Notes: generated from the sequence alone by a model not told the origin. Positions 9,502 to 18,483 are shown, counted from the first letter of the stretch. The stretch: 64,000 nt of DNA from Cycloclasticus sp. 46_120_T64 (GCA_002162695.1 MAAM01000005.1:62001-126000), one strand, 5' to 3'. Made by a program: numbers and translations.

Positions 9502-10383
9502 ATGGAAAACCCAATACCGTCGCTAAGCATCGTGCTGCCCTGCTTAAATGAAGCTGAAAACCTAGAAGCCTTATTGCCTGCACTAAAAGAAGCCCAGCCC
9601 GAGGCAGAAATTCTGGTGGTGAACGATGGCTCTAGCGATGATTCAGCTGCCATCTGCCAACGCCACGGTGTTCGTGTCGTCTCTCACCCCACCCCTCTAG
9701 GCAATGGCGCTGCCATTAAAACCGGCGCACGCAACGCTACGGGGGAAATCATCGTATTTATGGATTCAGACGGTCAGCACGCACCGGCAGACATTCAACG
9801 CCTACTCGACAAATTAAGCCAAGGCTACGACATGGTGGTTGGGGCCAGACAATCGGATACCCACGCATCCACAAAAAGACTTATTGGTAACACTATTTTT
9901 AACAAGCTCGCCTCATTTATGACAGGGCATAAAATAGAAGACCTCACCTCCGGTTTTCGAGCAGTTCGCAGTAAACACTTTAAAAAGTTTCTATACCTAT
10001 TGCCCAATGGCTTTTCATACCCCACCACCTCTACCATGGCGTTTTTTCGCTCCGCCTTACCGGTGGCTTACATTCCCATACAAGCCGGCAAACGTGAAGG
10101 TAAAAGCAAAATAAAATTGCTAAAGGATGGCTTACGATTTTTTGTTATTATTTTAAAAATAGGCGCATTGTTCTCTCCTATGCGACTATTCTTACCCACC
10201 AGCGGTGTATTTTTTCTACTCGGCCTAATCAATCATGTTGAGAGTTATATAAGCTCAGGGACATTCAACAACGGAAGTTTATTGCTGTACACCTCCTCGG
10301 TGTGCATCTTCTTAATGGGGATATTGTCTGAACAGATATCATCTTTGCACTATAAAAACTCAAATTCAGACAAACAACTCTAA
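9502..10383 (+). CDS. Family 2 glycosyltransferase, DPM1/GtrB-like, with C-terminal membrane segments
   Basis: A 293-residue enzyme. The GT-A fold shows 'SIVLPCLNEAENLEALLP' at the start, 'VNDGSSDDS' near residue 40 and 'FMDSDGQHAP' near residue 90, which holds the metal- and nucleotide-binding Asp residues. The motif 'DLTSGFRAVR' near 150 is typical of polyprenyl-phosphate hexosyltransferases of the DPM1/GtrB/ArnC type. Two hydrophobic segments follow (about 225-245 and 255-280). It probably loads a sugar onto undecaprenyl phosphate at the inner membrane. The 5' half has base use like the neighbouring backbone genes, while the 3' part becomes A/T-rich like the island. The donor sugar is unknown. 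Confidence 0.8.
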   Translation: MENPIPSLSIVLPCLNEAENLEALLPALKEAQPEAEILVVNDGSSDDSAAICQRHGVRVVSHPTPLGNGAAIKTGARNATGEIIVFMDSDGQHAPADIQRLLDKLSQGYDMVVGARQSDTHASTKRLIGNTIFNKLASFMTGHKIEDLTSGFRAVRSKHFKKFLYLLPNGFSYPTTSTMAFFRSALPVAYIPIQAGKREGKSKIKLLKDGLRFFVIILKIGALFSPMRLFLPTSGVFFLLGLINHVESYISSGTFNNGSLLLYTSSVCIFLMGILSEQISSLHYKNSNSDKQL

Positions 10384-10395
10384 CTCTCCCTTACC

Positions 10396-11469
10396 ATGCG
10401 TGTTTTATTCATTTCTCGTGCTTACCCACCTACAATAGGAGGAATTGAAAACCAGAATGAAGCACTCGCTCGCCACTTAGCTAAAGTATCCAACTGTCAG
10501 GTTATAGCCAATAAATACGGAAAAAAAGCACTTCCTTTTTTTATTCCGTTGACCCTTATCAAGGCTATCATGCTGTTAAAAAAGATAGATATTATTTTAC
10601 TTGGTGATGGCGTTGCAGCAATCATAGGCTGGCTTATTAAATTAGTGACCAACAAACCTGTGGTATGCGTTTTACATGGACTCGATGTAACATGGCAAAA
10701 TAAAGTTTACCAAAAGCTTTGGGTATCATTTTTTTTCAACCGAATTGATCATTTCATTGCTGTCAGCCAATCAACTAAAGAAATAACAATAAAAGCAGGC
10801 ATACCTGAACAAAAGATAAGTGTTATCCCTAATGGGGTTGAAGAGTCTCCCATTACCCCTCTATCAAAAGAAGAGCTTTCACAAAAGCTAAATATCAGTC
10901 TGGATGATAAATTCATACTTCTCTCCCTTGGTAGACTCATTAAAAGAAAGGGTGTTCTCTGGTTTATTGAAAACGTCGTCACCACTCTACCAAAAGACAT
11001 TCTTTACTTAGTTGCCGGTAATGGCCCAGATAAAAGACATTTAGAATCCGCAATAAAACACCATAAACTCACTGGCCAAGTTTTTTTACTGGGTTCTGTT
11101 AATAATTTAATAAAAGAAAGCCTTTTTACTCATAGCAACCTTTTCATACAACCCAATATTCCAGTCAAAAATGATGTGGAAGGGTTCGGAATTACGCAAC
11201 TTGAAGCAGGCATTCGTGGCCTGCCATCACTATCATCAAACCTTGAAGGTATCTCAGATGCCATTCAGGAAGGGAAAAATGGTTGGCTCGTTGAGCCCCT
11301 AAATAAACAAGAATTCAGCCGCGTCATTAATGAGAGAAAAATTCTGCTTGGAAACAGCACACCCTTTAAATTATCAGTGATTCAACATTGCAAAAATAAT
11401 TTTGAATGGCCATCAATAGCTCATCGTTACTCTAATACATTATTACAAATACTGGACACCCCCAATTGA
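10396..11469 (+). CDS. Family 4 (GT-B) glycosyltransferase
   Basis: A 357-residue retaining glycosyltransferase. The N-terminal 'SRAYPPTIGGIENQNEALARHL' is the acceptor-domain start typical of GT4. 'VIPNGVEESPI' near residue 148 marks the linker, and 'LSLGRLIKRKGVLWFIENV' plus 'EGFGITQLEAGIRGLPSLSSNLEGISDAI' form the donor-binding half, with the E-x7-E motif. It probably adds a sugar to a growing lipid-linked glycan in the cytoplasm. It is 12 bases after the GT2 gene and is the last plus-strand gene before a convergent boundary. It is clearly more A/T-rich than pepA or valS. Donor and acceptor are unknown. Confidence 0.85.
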   Translation: MRVLFISRAYPPTIGGIENQNEALARHLAKVSNCQVIANKYGKKALPFFIPLTLIKAIMLLKKIDIILLGDGVAAIIGWLIKLVTNKPVVCVLHGLDVTWQNKVYQKLWVSFFFNRIDHFIAVSQSTKEITIKAGIPEQKISVIPNGVEESPITPLSKEELSQKLNISLDDKFILLSLGRLIKRKGVLWFIENVVTTLPKDILYLVAGNGPDKRHLESAIKHHKLTGQVFLLGSVNNLIKESLFTHSNLFIQPNIPVKNDVEGFGITQLEAGIRGLPSLSSNLEGISDAIQEGKNGWLVEPLNKQEFSRVINERKILLGNSTPFKLSVIQHCKNNFEWPSIAHRYSNTLLQILDTPN

Positions 11470-11495
11470 GTTACCTAGGACGGCCCCTGATTTAT

Positions 11496-12200
11496 TTACT
11501 CAACGTGTGCTAAATGGAAAACTTGATATTGCCATTGCAGAGGCCATATTGTTAATGCAAAAGCTTGGACACCTCTCAATAAAACAGATTTCCAACCATT
11601 TAAAGATATCCACGACCATGAAAGAACATGCAGATCCTTCCAGCGTTCACTCACCCGAAGTCCAGCCAGTTCAAAAATATCGTTCCATTCGTCAAGCGTC
11701 CGAACAACTTCTTTAGCATCAACTTGATAGGTACCACCAAAAAGACCTAATTTGCGCGTTAAGAAATCTTTATTTGGAACAAGTATTACAAAACTTGCAC
11801 CCTTTTTTCCAACACGAACCATTTCCTTTAGTGCTGCCACTGGGTCAATAAAGTGCTCTAACGAGCCAAGGCAAGTTACAACATCAAAACAGCTATCGTT
11901 AAATGGCAATTTTTCAGCTGAACACGCACGAAAGTCACCATCCGGTAGAGTTATTTTACATGCATCAATGGCATTATCTGATAGATCTACTCCAGAAATT
12001 TCAGCACCAAACTGTCTACAGGCTCTTAAAAATTCGCCAGTACCACAAGCCACATCTAAAACTGATATAGAATTAGCTACATTCAGTTTTTTTGCTAATT
12101 TTAGATGGTATTCCGATACTATTTTATTACTAACTATATTCTTATAATAAACGTTATCATAAAACTCTTTAATCTTCTGCTCATCTAAATTCTCATTCAT
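11496..12200 (-). CDS. Class I SAM-dependent methyltransferase
   Basis: A 234-residue methyltransferase. Motif I is 'VLDVACGTGEFL' (near residue 48), followed by 'ISGVDLSDNAIDACK', 'LPDGDFRACSAEKLPF' and 'FDVVTCLGSLEHFIDPVAALKEMVRVGKKGASFVI', the Ubie/Methyltransf_11 pattern. The C-terminus (about 190-234) is rich in Trp and hydrophobic residues, which suggests membrane association. Its place among glycan genes suggests it methylates a sugar or a lipid-linked glycan end, but the substrate cannot be read from the sequence. It is the last gene of the minus-strand series that begins at the FAD oxidoreductase gene. Confidence 0.8.
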   Translation of the reverse strand: MNENLDEQKIKEFYDNVYYKNIVSNKIVSEYHLKLAKKLNVANSISVLDVACGTGEFLRACRQFGAEISGVDLSDNAIDACKITLPDGDFRACSAEKLPFNDSCFDVVTCLGSLEHFIDPVAALKEMVRVGKKGASFVILVPNKDFLTRKLGLFGGTYQVDAKEVVRTLDEWNDIFELAGLRVSERWKDLHVLSWSWISLNGWKSVLLRGVQAFALTIWPLQWQYQVFHLAHVE

Positions 12201-12228
12201 ATTGAATCTCGTCGTTTTATACTTCTCG

Positions 12229-13215
12229 TTATATCATTTCAACGAATAATTGTTGATATGCAGAAATCATTCTACTCAGAGTAAACCTCTCCTCTACTTT
12301 TACTCGATTATAATCACCCATTTCTTTACGAAGAGCTTCATTTTCAGCCAAAAGACTAATTTTAGATGCAAAACCGTCAACATCCCCAAGCCCACATAAA
12401 AACCCACCTTTACCATTATCAATCAATTCTGGAAGCGATGAACAATTTGTTGCAACAACCGGCAGCCCACAAGCCATTGCCTCCATTACTGCAAGAGGGA
12501 GCCCTTCCCTGACAGTAGGAGATAAAAGCATATCTGCTGATCGATACAATTCCGGCATTTCAGCGTAAGGAACTTTCCCTACATTTAAAAACCTTGAGTG
12601 ATTCGCGAGCTCACCTGCACCACGTAACCCAGATGTATACACAATGCTGATATTTGAAGGGAGCTTTTCAAGAATAGGTAACAGCCAATGGGCACCTTTT
12701 CTAGTTGTTAAATTGCCACTAAAAAGCACTTTAATATTTTGTTTCCTTGCCACATTTTTTTTTATCGGTCTAAAAGCTTTTTCATCAACTCCATTGTAAA
12801 TAACTTTAATCGATTTCTTAACATTCAGCTCACTTTCAACTAGGTTAGCTGTGTATTGACTAACGGCTGTTACTTCATTAGCTATATTTATTGATTTTTT
12901 GGTAAACCACTTTAAATCAGTTTGGTAATGCAGATTTTGTAACGAACTACTATAAGCTTGCATATAAAGATCAAGCACATAATTATGGAACGTTACAACC
13001 ATAGGAACACCGCGCTTCTTATGAAAGACTGCATAGTCGTGTGTAGTATGGATAATGTCTGAAATTTTTGCCCTACCGATAGGGTAAAGCAAAGGCGGAA
13101 AAAAGGTCATCTTCGGGTTAAAAGCTTCCACTTTATACCCCTCAATACCTTCTTCAAGCCTTTTATGAAGAATAAAGGCACCATTACCCGTTGCTATAGG
13201 ACTGATAATTTTCAT
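12229..13215 (-). CDS. Family 4 (GT-B) glycosyltransferase
   Basis: A 328-residue retaining glycosyltransferase. The N-terminal half has 'DIIHTTHDYAVFHKKRGVPMVVTFHN' and 'EVTAVSQYTANLV', which shape the acceptor domain. The C-terminal half has 'LFSGNLTTRKGAHWLLPIL' near residue 170 and 'EGLPLAVMEAMACGLPVVATNCSSLPELI' near 240, with the donor-phosphate and E-x7-E residues. It is one of at least four glycosyltransferases in the island, which suggests a repeating unit or chain of several sugars. The sugar specificity cannot be told. It is A/T-rich and lies 28 bases before the methyltransferase gene. Confidence 0.85.
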   Translation of the reverse strand: MKIISPIATGNGAFILHKRLEEGIEGYKVEAFNPKMTFFPPLLYPIGRAKISDIIHTTHDYAVFHKKRGVPMVVTFHNYVLDLYMQAYSSSLQNLHYQTDLKWFTKKSINIANEVTAVSQYTANLVESELNVKKSIKVIYNGVDEKAFRPIKKNVARKQNIKVLFSGNLTTRKGAHWLLPILEKLPSNISIVYTSGLRGAGELANHSRFLNVGKVPYAEMPELYRSADMLLSPTVREGLPLAVMEAMACGLPVVATNCSSLPELIDNGKGGFLCGLGDVDGFASKISLLAENEALRKEMGDYNRVKVEERFTLSRMISAYQQLFVEMI

Positions 13216-13218
13216 AAT

Positions 13219-13431
13219 TTAGCAATAAGACCTCTTTGTAATAATCCCCTCCCATAAGTAGCTCATATATCCCAGCGTATATCGACCGTAGGCTCTTTGT
13301 TTTTTTAACATAAAAAAATAAAAATCATAAGCCTTGTAACTATAAAACAAGGAATTGAGACTGTAAATTAAATTATGTAAACGCCTATCATTAACTCCAA
13401 AGTAGGGAGGTAAGGGGAATTCAAGGTGCAT
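13219..13431 (-). CDS. Short unrecognised ORF, possible 3' gene remnant
   Basis: From the ATG at 13431 the product has 70 residues (the track starts at a TTG one codon earlier). It is very rich in Tyr, Phe, Leu and Arg ('FPLPPYFGVNDRRLHNLIYSL', 'YGRYTLGYMSYLWEGI'). This composition looks like the C-terminal end of a larger enzyme rather than a free small protein. The frame upstream stays open only to a TAG about 10 codons earlier. It ends 3 bases before the GT4 gene. I do not recognise the family. It could be a remnant of a deleted glycan gene or a small hypothetical protein. Confidence 0.35.
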   Translation of the reverse strand: MHLEFPLPPYFGVNDRRLHNLIYSLNSLFYSYKAYDFYFFMLKKQRAYGRYTLGYMSYLWEGIITKRSYC

Positions 13432-13543
13432 CAAAAAATGGACAATACCAACCCGACACTAGAAATTAACACTAAACCGATTTATGGTCGAATTTGAAGA
13501 CCGGTTATCTGACTTCGTTTAACGGGCAGTTACACAAAACTCT

Positions 13544-14785
13544 TTACAGTCTCTTAAGAGATTTAATACCTCGATAAAATAAAAACTTCGCCCCGCCTAT
13601 CCAGCAAAAGGTTACAAGCAACCCAACAGCAACGGCACCTTCAAGCCACACTATAGTTGTTAGCCCCATGGTTATAAAAAAAACAATTAGTGATGATAGA
13701 TGGATAATCATTATTTTAGCATCCCCTCCTTTAGCATAAAGCCCGTAGTGTGGAACCAACCCAACGCTATAAACAATAGCGGCCAGTAATAACACCCAAA
13801 GCAACTCAATATATTCAACATAAAGCTCTTTACCAATGAAACTTAACACCCAGTTTGCTGACACTCCTATCATAAGAGCTAATGAAATACTGAGCAATAT
13901 TGTCGTCCACCATAACTCGCTCATTAACTTATTAAAATTTGATAGGCAAGAGTTTCTCCAGGCGCTAACAATACGTGGGTATAAGAAAGCAGTAACCGCT
14001 GCATCAATGACACTATAAATAGACATTGCCATTCCAGTGTATAAAACATACACCGCTAGCATTTCCGCGTTTAAAAAATGTACGACAAAATACCGATCAA
14101 TCGTAGTTAAAGCTTTAAAACTCAACGCTGAAAAAAGAAACAACATACCGACACCAAACCCTTTGATAATCCAAGGCCAGTCCACGCCTCCCCACTGCCA
14201 TCCATCGGTTTTTTTTCTTACTATAAAACATGCAATGAGGACCGATGAAGAACTACCGGTAACCCAAAAAAAGAAGACCTCATTTAGGCTACGACTATCT
14301 GGATTAACCCACATCCAAGGAAGTAAGAGCCAAACCCAAACCCCAGCTCTTAAAAACAATACGAGACTCGCCATCAAAGGCTCCTGTATTGCGATTAAAA
14401 CTCTATTCATTTCCTGTGCTAAGTGCTCACTAATAAGCAGCATAAAAAACCAACCACTTAGCGACCAAGGTAATAATCCAAACGAAAAATAAAAAAACTG
14501 CACAGGCAGTAGAAAGAAATACAAAATGATTAAAGCAATAGCATGATGCTGAAAAATAAAGCCCCAGCGTGCACTCCCTGATGACATTAACTCACGATGA
14601 CTATATGTGTAATAGTCTCCCCCTATAATCAACACACTAAAGCCCAGACTTGCCACCACAAGACCATACTCACCCATTTCTTTTGGCTCTATAAAGTACG
14701 CTAAGCCAAACACTAAACAAAACCTTGAGGCCATCGAAAGGATTCGCAATAAAACGTTAGATAAACGAATAAACACTTGAGGCAT
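13544..14785 (-). CDS. Oligosaccharide flippase-like membrane protein (Wzx/MATE-type)
   Basis: A roughly 413-residue membrane protein with about 12 hydrophobic segments spread over its length, as in the polysaccharide biosynthesis/Wzx family. The start 'FIRLSNVLLRILSMASRFCLVFGLAYFIEPKEMGEYGLV' matches the first helix and the usual 'P.E.G.Y' motif. I prefer the ATG at 14785, after AGGAG, to the GTG at 14818 in the track. It would move a lipid-linked glycan from the cytoplasmic to the periplasmic face of the inner membrane. A charged loop with 'TTIDRYFVVHFLNAEMLAVYVLY' near the middle is also typical. No Wzy polymerase is seen nearby. Confidence 0.75.
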   Translation of the reverse strand: MPQVFIRLSNVLLRILSMASRFCLVFGLAYFIEPKEMGEYGLVVASLGFSVLIIGGDYYTYSHRELMSSGSARWGFIFQHHAIALIILYFFLLPVQFFYFSFGLLPWSLSGWFFMLLISEHLAQEMNRVLIAIQEPLMASLVLFLRAGVWVWLLLPWMWVNPDSRSLNEVFFFWVTGSSSSVLIACFIVRKKTDGWQWGGVDWPWIIKGFGVGMLFLFSALSFKALTTIDRYFVVHFLNAEMLAVYVLYTGMAMSIYSVIDAAVTAFLYPRIVSAWRNSCLSNFNKLMSELWWTTILLSISLALMIGVSANWVLSFIGKELYVEYIELLWVLLLAAIVYSVGLVPHYGLYAKGGDAKIMIIHLSSLIVFFITMGLTTIVWLEGAVAVGLLVTFCWIGGAKFLFYRGIKSLKRL

Positions 14786-14902
14786 AAAACCTTTAACTCC
14801 TTTACTAATACATCCCACTCCCCTTGTAGCTGTAACCGTTGACTAAGAAGCGTTAGGCACACTTAGGGTTATCAGAGCACCTCAACTAATTCGGGTTACA
14901 TT

Positions 14903-15982
14903 TTAACATTCAGTGTTAGCAGCCAATAAGCCACCCAAATGTTCCCAGCTCTGAACTTTATTAACATATTCATTGAAAATATCTCGGATAAACGGATCTT
15001 TTCCACTAACATTGATTAACTTCTCATTACCTTCAAACAAAGCATTAATGCAATAACTTTCCATATCTAAAATTAACTTACTGTTAATCATCGCAGTACT
15101 CGTCATACCAAAGATAAGCACCGGTTTCAGCTCTAAAAGAACACACTCAGCAGGACGACTATCGTCAATCAGAGTAGCCTCTAAGCACTCATATCGCATC
15201 CGACTTTCAATTGGGTGGGGTTTAATAAAAAATTGATAGCCGTTGTTTACTACCTTTTCAGTAAGTAGCCTTAAACATTGCCAATAATCCTCTTCTTTCA
15301 TATAACCCACCTCCACTAAAGGTTGCGTTATTAAGACCACAACTTTAGATTGCGCTTGAATATTCGGCTCACAAATAGACTCAAAATAGCGCCTATAATT
15401 CGACACTGCCAGCTCATTCGCTTGAATACCACCAAGGTTTGTATACCTAATTAAACGCCAGTTATGGTCAATTATAAAACTCAACCTAAGTAAAACCTGA
15501 TTCAAAGGGTGAACTATAATAAACGCAAGGCTATGCATAATGGAGGGGGATGCCTGTTTGCAAAAGACCTTGAATCTATAGACCCCGCCTCCATAGCTAC
15601 CTATTCCTTCATCGAAGATCACTGTTGAAAACGCTGTTTTCCAATCGATCACCCCTTGCTCGTATAAATATGCTATTAACTTCAGGTTCACCCTCGAGTG
15701 ACCAAGGATAAATAGTTTTGCTTTTGAGGAACGACGAAAAACCAACAACAAGCATGCGCAAATTAATGAGAATAACGAAAATTTTAAGTCTTTATTATGA
15801 ACCTTTATTGAAGCTGGAAAACCTAGTAATTGAGCTTCCCCAACCAATGGTTTATCCCATACCTCATTATTAAGAAACACCTCTCCTTCTAACTGTACGT
15901 CCTTACCCAAACTTAGGATAAACGAGTTCAGCCCAGCGAGGTGATAAGGGGTAATAATATTGCTTGCATATAAACTAATCAT
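14903..15982 (-). CDS. Polysialyltransferase-like / sialyltransferase-family glycosyltransferase
   Basis: A 359-residue protein without the GT2 or GT4 motifs. It resembles bacterial alpha-2,8-polysialyltransferase and GT52-type enzymes: an N-terminal Rossmann-like part, 'VIFDEGIGSYGGGVYRFK' around residue 125, 'FFIKPHPIESRMRYE' near residue 250 (the HP motif used to bind CMP-sugar) and 'LIFGMTSTAMINSKLI' near 300 (the Ser/Thr-rich motif). It is the gene immediately downstream of pseI, so a CMP-pseudaminic acid donor is a reasonable inference. The start ATG at 15982 is the first in frame. The family call is moderate and the donor is inferred from context. Confidence 0.6.
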   Translation of the reverse strand: MISLYASNIITPYHLAGLNSFILSLGKDVQLEGEVFLNNEVWDKPLVGEAQLLGFPASIKVHNKDLKFSLFSLICACLLLVFRRSSKAKLFILGHSRVNLKLIAYLYEQGVIDWKTAFSTVIFDEGIGSYGGGVYRFKVFCKQASPSIMHSLAFIIVHPLNQVLLRLSFIIDHNWRLIRYTNLGGIQANELAVSNYRRYFESICEPNIQAQSKVVVLITQPLVEVGYMKEEDYWQCLRLLTEKVVNNGYQFFIKPHPIESRMRYECLEATLIDDSRPAECVLLELKPVLIFGMTSTAMINSKLILDMESYCINALFEGNEKLINVSGKDPFIRDIFNEYVNKVQSWEHLGGLLAANTEC

Positions 15983-16047
15983 ATGTAATTAAGTACATTC
16001 AAAAAAGACTCATGTTTTTATATTTATTAACAAAAAAGCAAACTCTG

Positions 16048-17106
16048 CTAGTCTCCAATCAGGCTCCAATTCATCGCTGTACCTGATTTAAGGTTAGCTT
16101 TCACCTTTCTCCCTATCAACTGCCGATAATACTTGGGAGACAACCCTAAACCAGGCCTTATTGATTTTAAGTTTTCCTCAGTCAATGTCTCTCCAGCGAG
16201 AATATCTTTCACAATATATAACGAACGCCTAAACTTTAATGAATCAAGTTCATTATCAGTAGGGCCATAAGTTACATTCCCTATTGCTAACCACGCCCTT
16301 CTAGACTCTTCAACCAGGAGTTTAAACTCCGATGGCTCCATAGAAAAAGCAGAGTCCACTCCCCCATTACTCCTACTTAAAGTCAAATGCTTTTCAACAA
16401 TAGCAGCACCTTCAACCACTGCCGCAATAGATACTCCAATGCCAACGGTGTGGTCAGACAGACCAACATGGCAAGTAAACAACTCCTTCATGTGAGGTAT
16501 TGTGGCAACATTTGCATCTTCAGCCAAAGCAGGATAGCTACTAGTGCATTTCAACAATATTAATTGGCGACAACCGGCTTCCGTTGCTATCTTCACCGCC
16601 TCTTCAATCTCAGCTAACGATGCCATCCCTGTTGACATAATAACTGGTTTACCCGTTTCAGCCACTCTTTGGATAAGGGCCGTATCCACAATTTCAAATG
16701 AGGCTATTTTATAACAAGGCACGTCTAATGACTCTAAAAAATCAACAGCCGTTAAATCAAAAGGGGAACTAAACGCAACAAGGCCTAGGCTTTCAGCTTT
16801 TCTAAAAATAGCCTCATGCCATTCCCACGGTGTATGAGCCCTATCATATAGCTCATATAAAGTTTTGCCTTTCCACAAGTTACCCTCATCACGTATAAAG
16901 AACTCATCACCAACACTATTTATTGTCATTGTAGCGGCGGTGTAGGTCTGAAGCTTTATGGCATCTGCACCAGCTTTAGCCGCTTCGTCAACAAGCATTA
17001 ACGCTTTGCTTAATGACTGATTATGATTTCCCGACAGTTCGGCAATTATAAATGGTGGACAGTTAATACCAACCTCACGACCGCCTAATGTAATATTCTT
17101 TAGCAT
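16048..17106 (-). CDS. pseI: Pseudaminic acid synthase (NeuB family)
   Basis: A 352-residue enzyme that condenses 2,4-diacetamido-2,4,6-trideoxy-L-altrose with phosphoenolpyruvate to make pseudaminic acid. The N-terminal 'FIIAELSGNHNQSLSKAL' is the PseI form of the NeuB start (sialic acid synthases have an 'AE.G.NH.G' form). 'ADAIKLQTY', 'YKIASFEIVD', 'KPVIMSTGMASL' and 'LLKCTSSYPA' are the TIM-barrel active-site strands. The last 60 residues form the SAF/antifreeze-like domain ('RRSLYIVKDILAGETLT'). The start ATG follows a GGGGAG site. Full length, with all expected motifs. Confidence 0.92.
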   Translation of the reverse strand: MLKNITLGGREVGINCPPFIIAELSGNHNQSLSKALMLVDEAAKAGADAIKLQTYTAATMTINSVGDEFFIRDEGNLWKGKTLYELYDRAHTPWEWHEAIFRKAESLGLVAFSSPFDLTAVDFLESLDVPCYKIASFEIVDTALIQRVAETGKPVIMSTGMASLAEIEEAVKIATEAGCRQLILLKCTSSYPALAEDANVATIPHMKELFTCHVGLSDHTVGIGVSIAAVVEGAAIVEKHLTLSRSNGGVDSAFSMEPSEFKLLVEESRRAWLAIGNVTYGPTDNELDSLKFRRSLYIVKDILAGETLTEENLKSIRPGLGLSPKYYRQLIGRKVKANLKSGTAMNWSLIGD

Positions 17107-17122
17107 TTACTCCCCTTTTTCT

Positions 17123-18460
17123 TTAACGTCCGAATTCGTGATAAATCGATTTAAGCACATCGGCCATAAACCAGTCTCGCGTATTGTTTTTTCCTTGCAA
17201 GCTCAAGTTCTTAAATGAATTAATAGCCAAATGACTTTGAAATTCAAACGATTTAGCGTAACTATGGTCCATCACGGGAAACCCGTTAGGTATAGACATT
17301 ATTTTTTGATAAAGCACCTTACTATTACTAGGTATAACTTTCATCTTGATTAAGTCCATAATTACCACTGCACACGTTTTTTCAGCATCCAGAACACCAG
17401 AGCTTAGTACCTCAACGGTAACGCGATGACGCCCACTACTCTGTGAAACTTCAGGCTGTAAATTTGAATATAACGTTACTCTAAAGGGCAAAAAACTAGG
17501 ATCGTAACAGTAAAAGTAGTGGTCATCAGACAAAGGCTTACTGTCAAAGGTAAAATGCAATAACGTGGTATTTAATAATCTCGGCCCTACAGTTGAACAT
17601 TCGATTCCTGCTGCCCTAAACAGAAAAACTAGCGGAATTGTCCATACTAGATTGTCACAATCAATCACTTCATCATTATCCATAACAATGCGGTTAATAA
17701 CGCGTCCTTTATGCCCTATTTTTTTTACTGAACGCCCACATAGAACCGTCACGCCTAACGCATCTAATTTGATTCTCATCTGGTCTACCCAGACACCAAC
17801 ACCGCCAACCTTGGGGTAAAAATGTGTGCGGTAACCCTTTGAGGGTGAATAATCGGCATGGTAACTCATCTTTGCGTCGTACGTGGGGAGCGTTTTAATA
17901 AGCTTAGATGCTTTACTATTTAAAACTTTAATACGCTTCATCCCAAATAGTAAATTGGCACCCGCCACCAATTCAGCCAAAGAATCCACACAAAAAATTT
18001 TACATAAGGATGGCTTAAAAATCTCTTGGGTAAACGTTTGTCCAAATGTATTTTCAAGCTGGTCTTCAGAATCAGTATAAGTGTCGTTAATATAAGTTTT
18101 TTCTAAAAACTCATTTAACCCACGATAGTAGTTCGCTCCTATTCCTTTAGCATCTACAAAAGCCTCTCCCTCATTTAGCACTCCATTGAAAAAGTTACCA
18201 ACTTTTTCTGAATCAAACTTTCTCCACCCCTTAGTCCAGCTTTTATCTACAATAACCTCATCAATATCCTTAATATTCGTTTCTGCAATAAAATGAGTTC
18301 CATAATCAAACCAATCATTTCCTTCATTGTGAAAGGATCGCAGTAACCCACCTAATTCTTGTTCCTTCTCTATAAGAAAAACGCTCTCATATCTTTTTTT
18401 AAGTAAAATCGCACTATAAATACCAGCTATTCCACCACCTATGACTACAGCTGAACTCAT
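17123..18460 (-). CDS. FAD-dependent oxidoreductase, protoporphyrinogen-oxidase/UDP-galactopyranose-mutase-like
   Basis: About 445 residues from the ATG at 18460, which follows a run of G (GGGGGGTGAT). The track start at 18550 adds 30 hydrophobic residues that overlap the divergent gene and is unlikely. The N-terminus 'SAVVIGGGIAGIYSAILLKK' with 'FLIEKEQELGGLLRSF' is an FAD-binding Rossmann fold. A second FAD-contact region lies at 'GKNNTRDWFMADVLKS' at the end. It belongs to the broad amine oxidase/protoporphyrinogen oxidase-like group, which includes enzymes of sugar loci such as UDP-galactopyranose mutase. The true reaction is unknown. Its place next to pseI suggests a sugar-modifying step. 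Confidence 0.6.
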   Translation of the reverse strand: MSSAVVIGGGIAGIYSAILLKKRYESVFLIEKEQELGGLLRSFHNEGNDWFDYGTHFIAETNIKDIDEVIVDKSWTKGWRKFDSEKVGNFFNGVLNEGEAFVDAKGIGANYYRGLNEFLEKTYINDTYTDSEDQLENTFGQTFTQEIFKPSLCKIFCVDSLAELVAGANLLFGMKRIKVLNSKASKLIKTLPTYDAKMSYHADYSPSKGYRTHFYPKVGGVGVWVDQMRIKLDALGVTVLCGRSVKKIGHKGRVINRIVMDNDEVIDCDNLVWTIPLVFLFRAAGIECSTVGPRLLNTTLLHFTFDSKPLSDDHYFYCYDPSFLPFRVTLYSNLQPEVSQSSGRHRVTVEVLSSGVLDAEKTCAVVIMDLIKMKVIPSNSKVLYQKIMSIPNGFPVMDHSYAKSFEFQSHLAINSFKNLSLQGKNNTRDWFMADVLKSIYHEFGR

Positions 18461-18483
18461 ATCACCCCCCCTAATTAAAATGA

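Noticed and set aside
11752-12147. 131-residue plus-strand ORF
   Set aside because: It is antisense to the methyltransferase at 11496-12200, which has clear SAM motifs.
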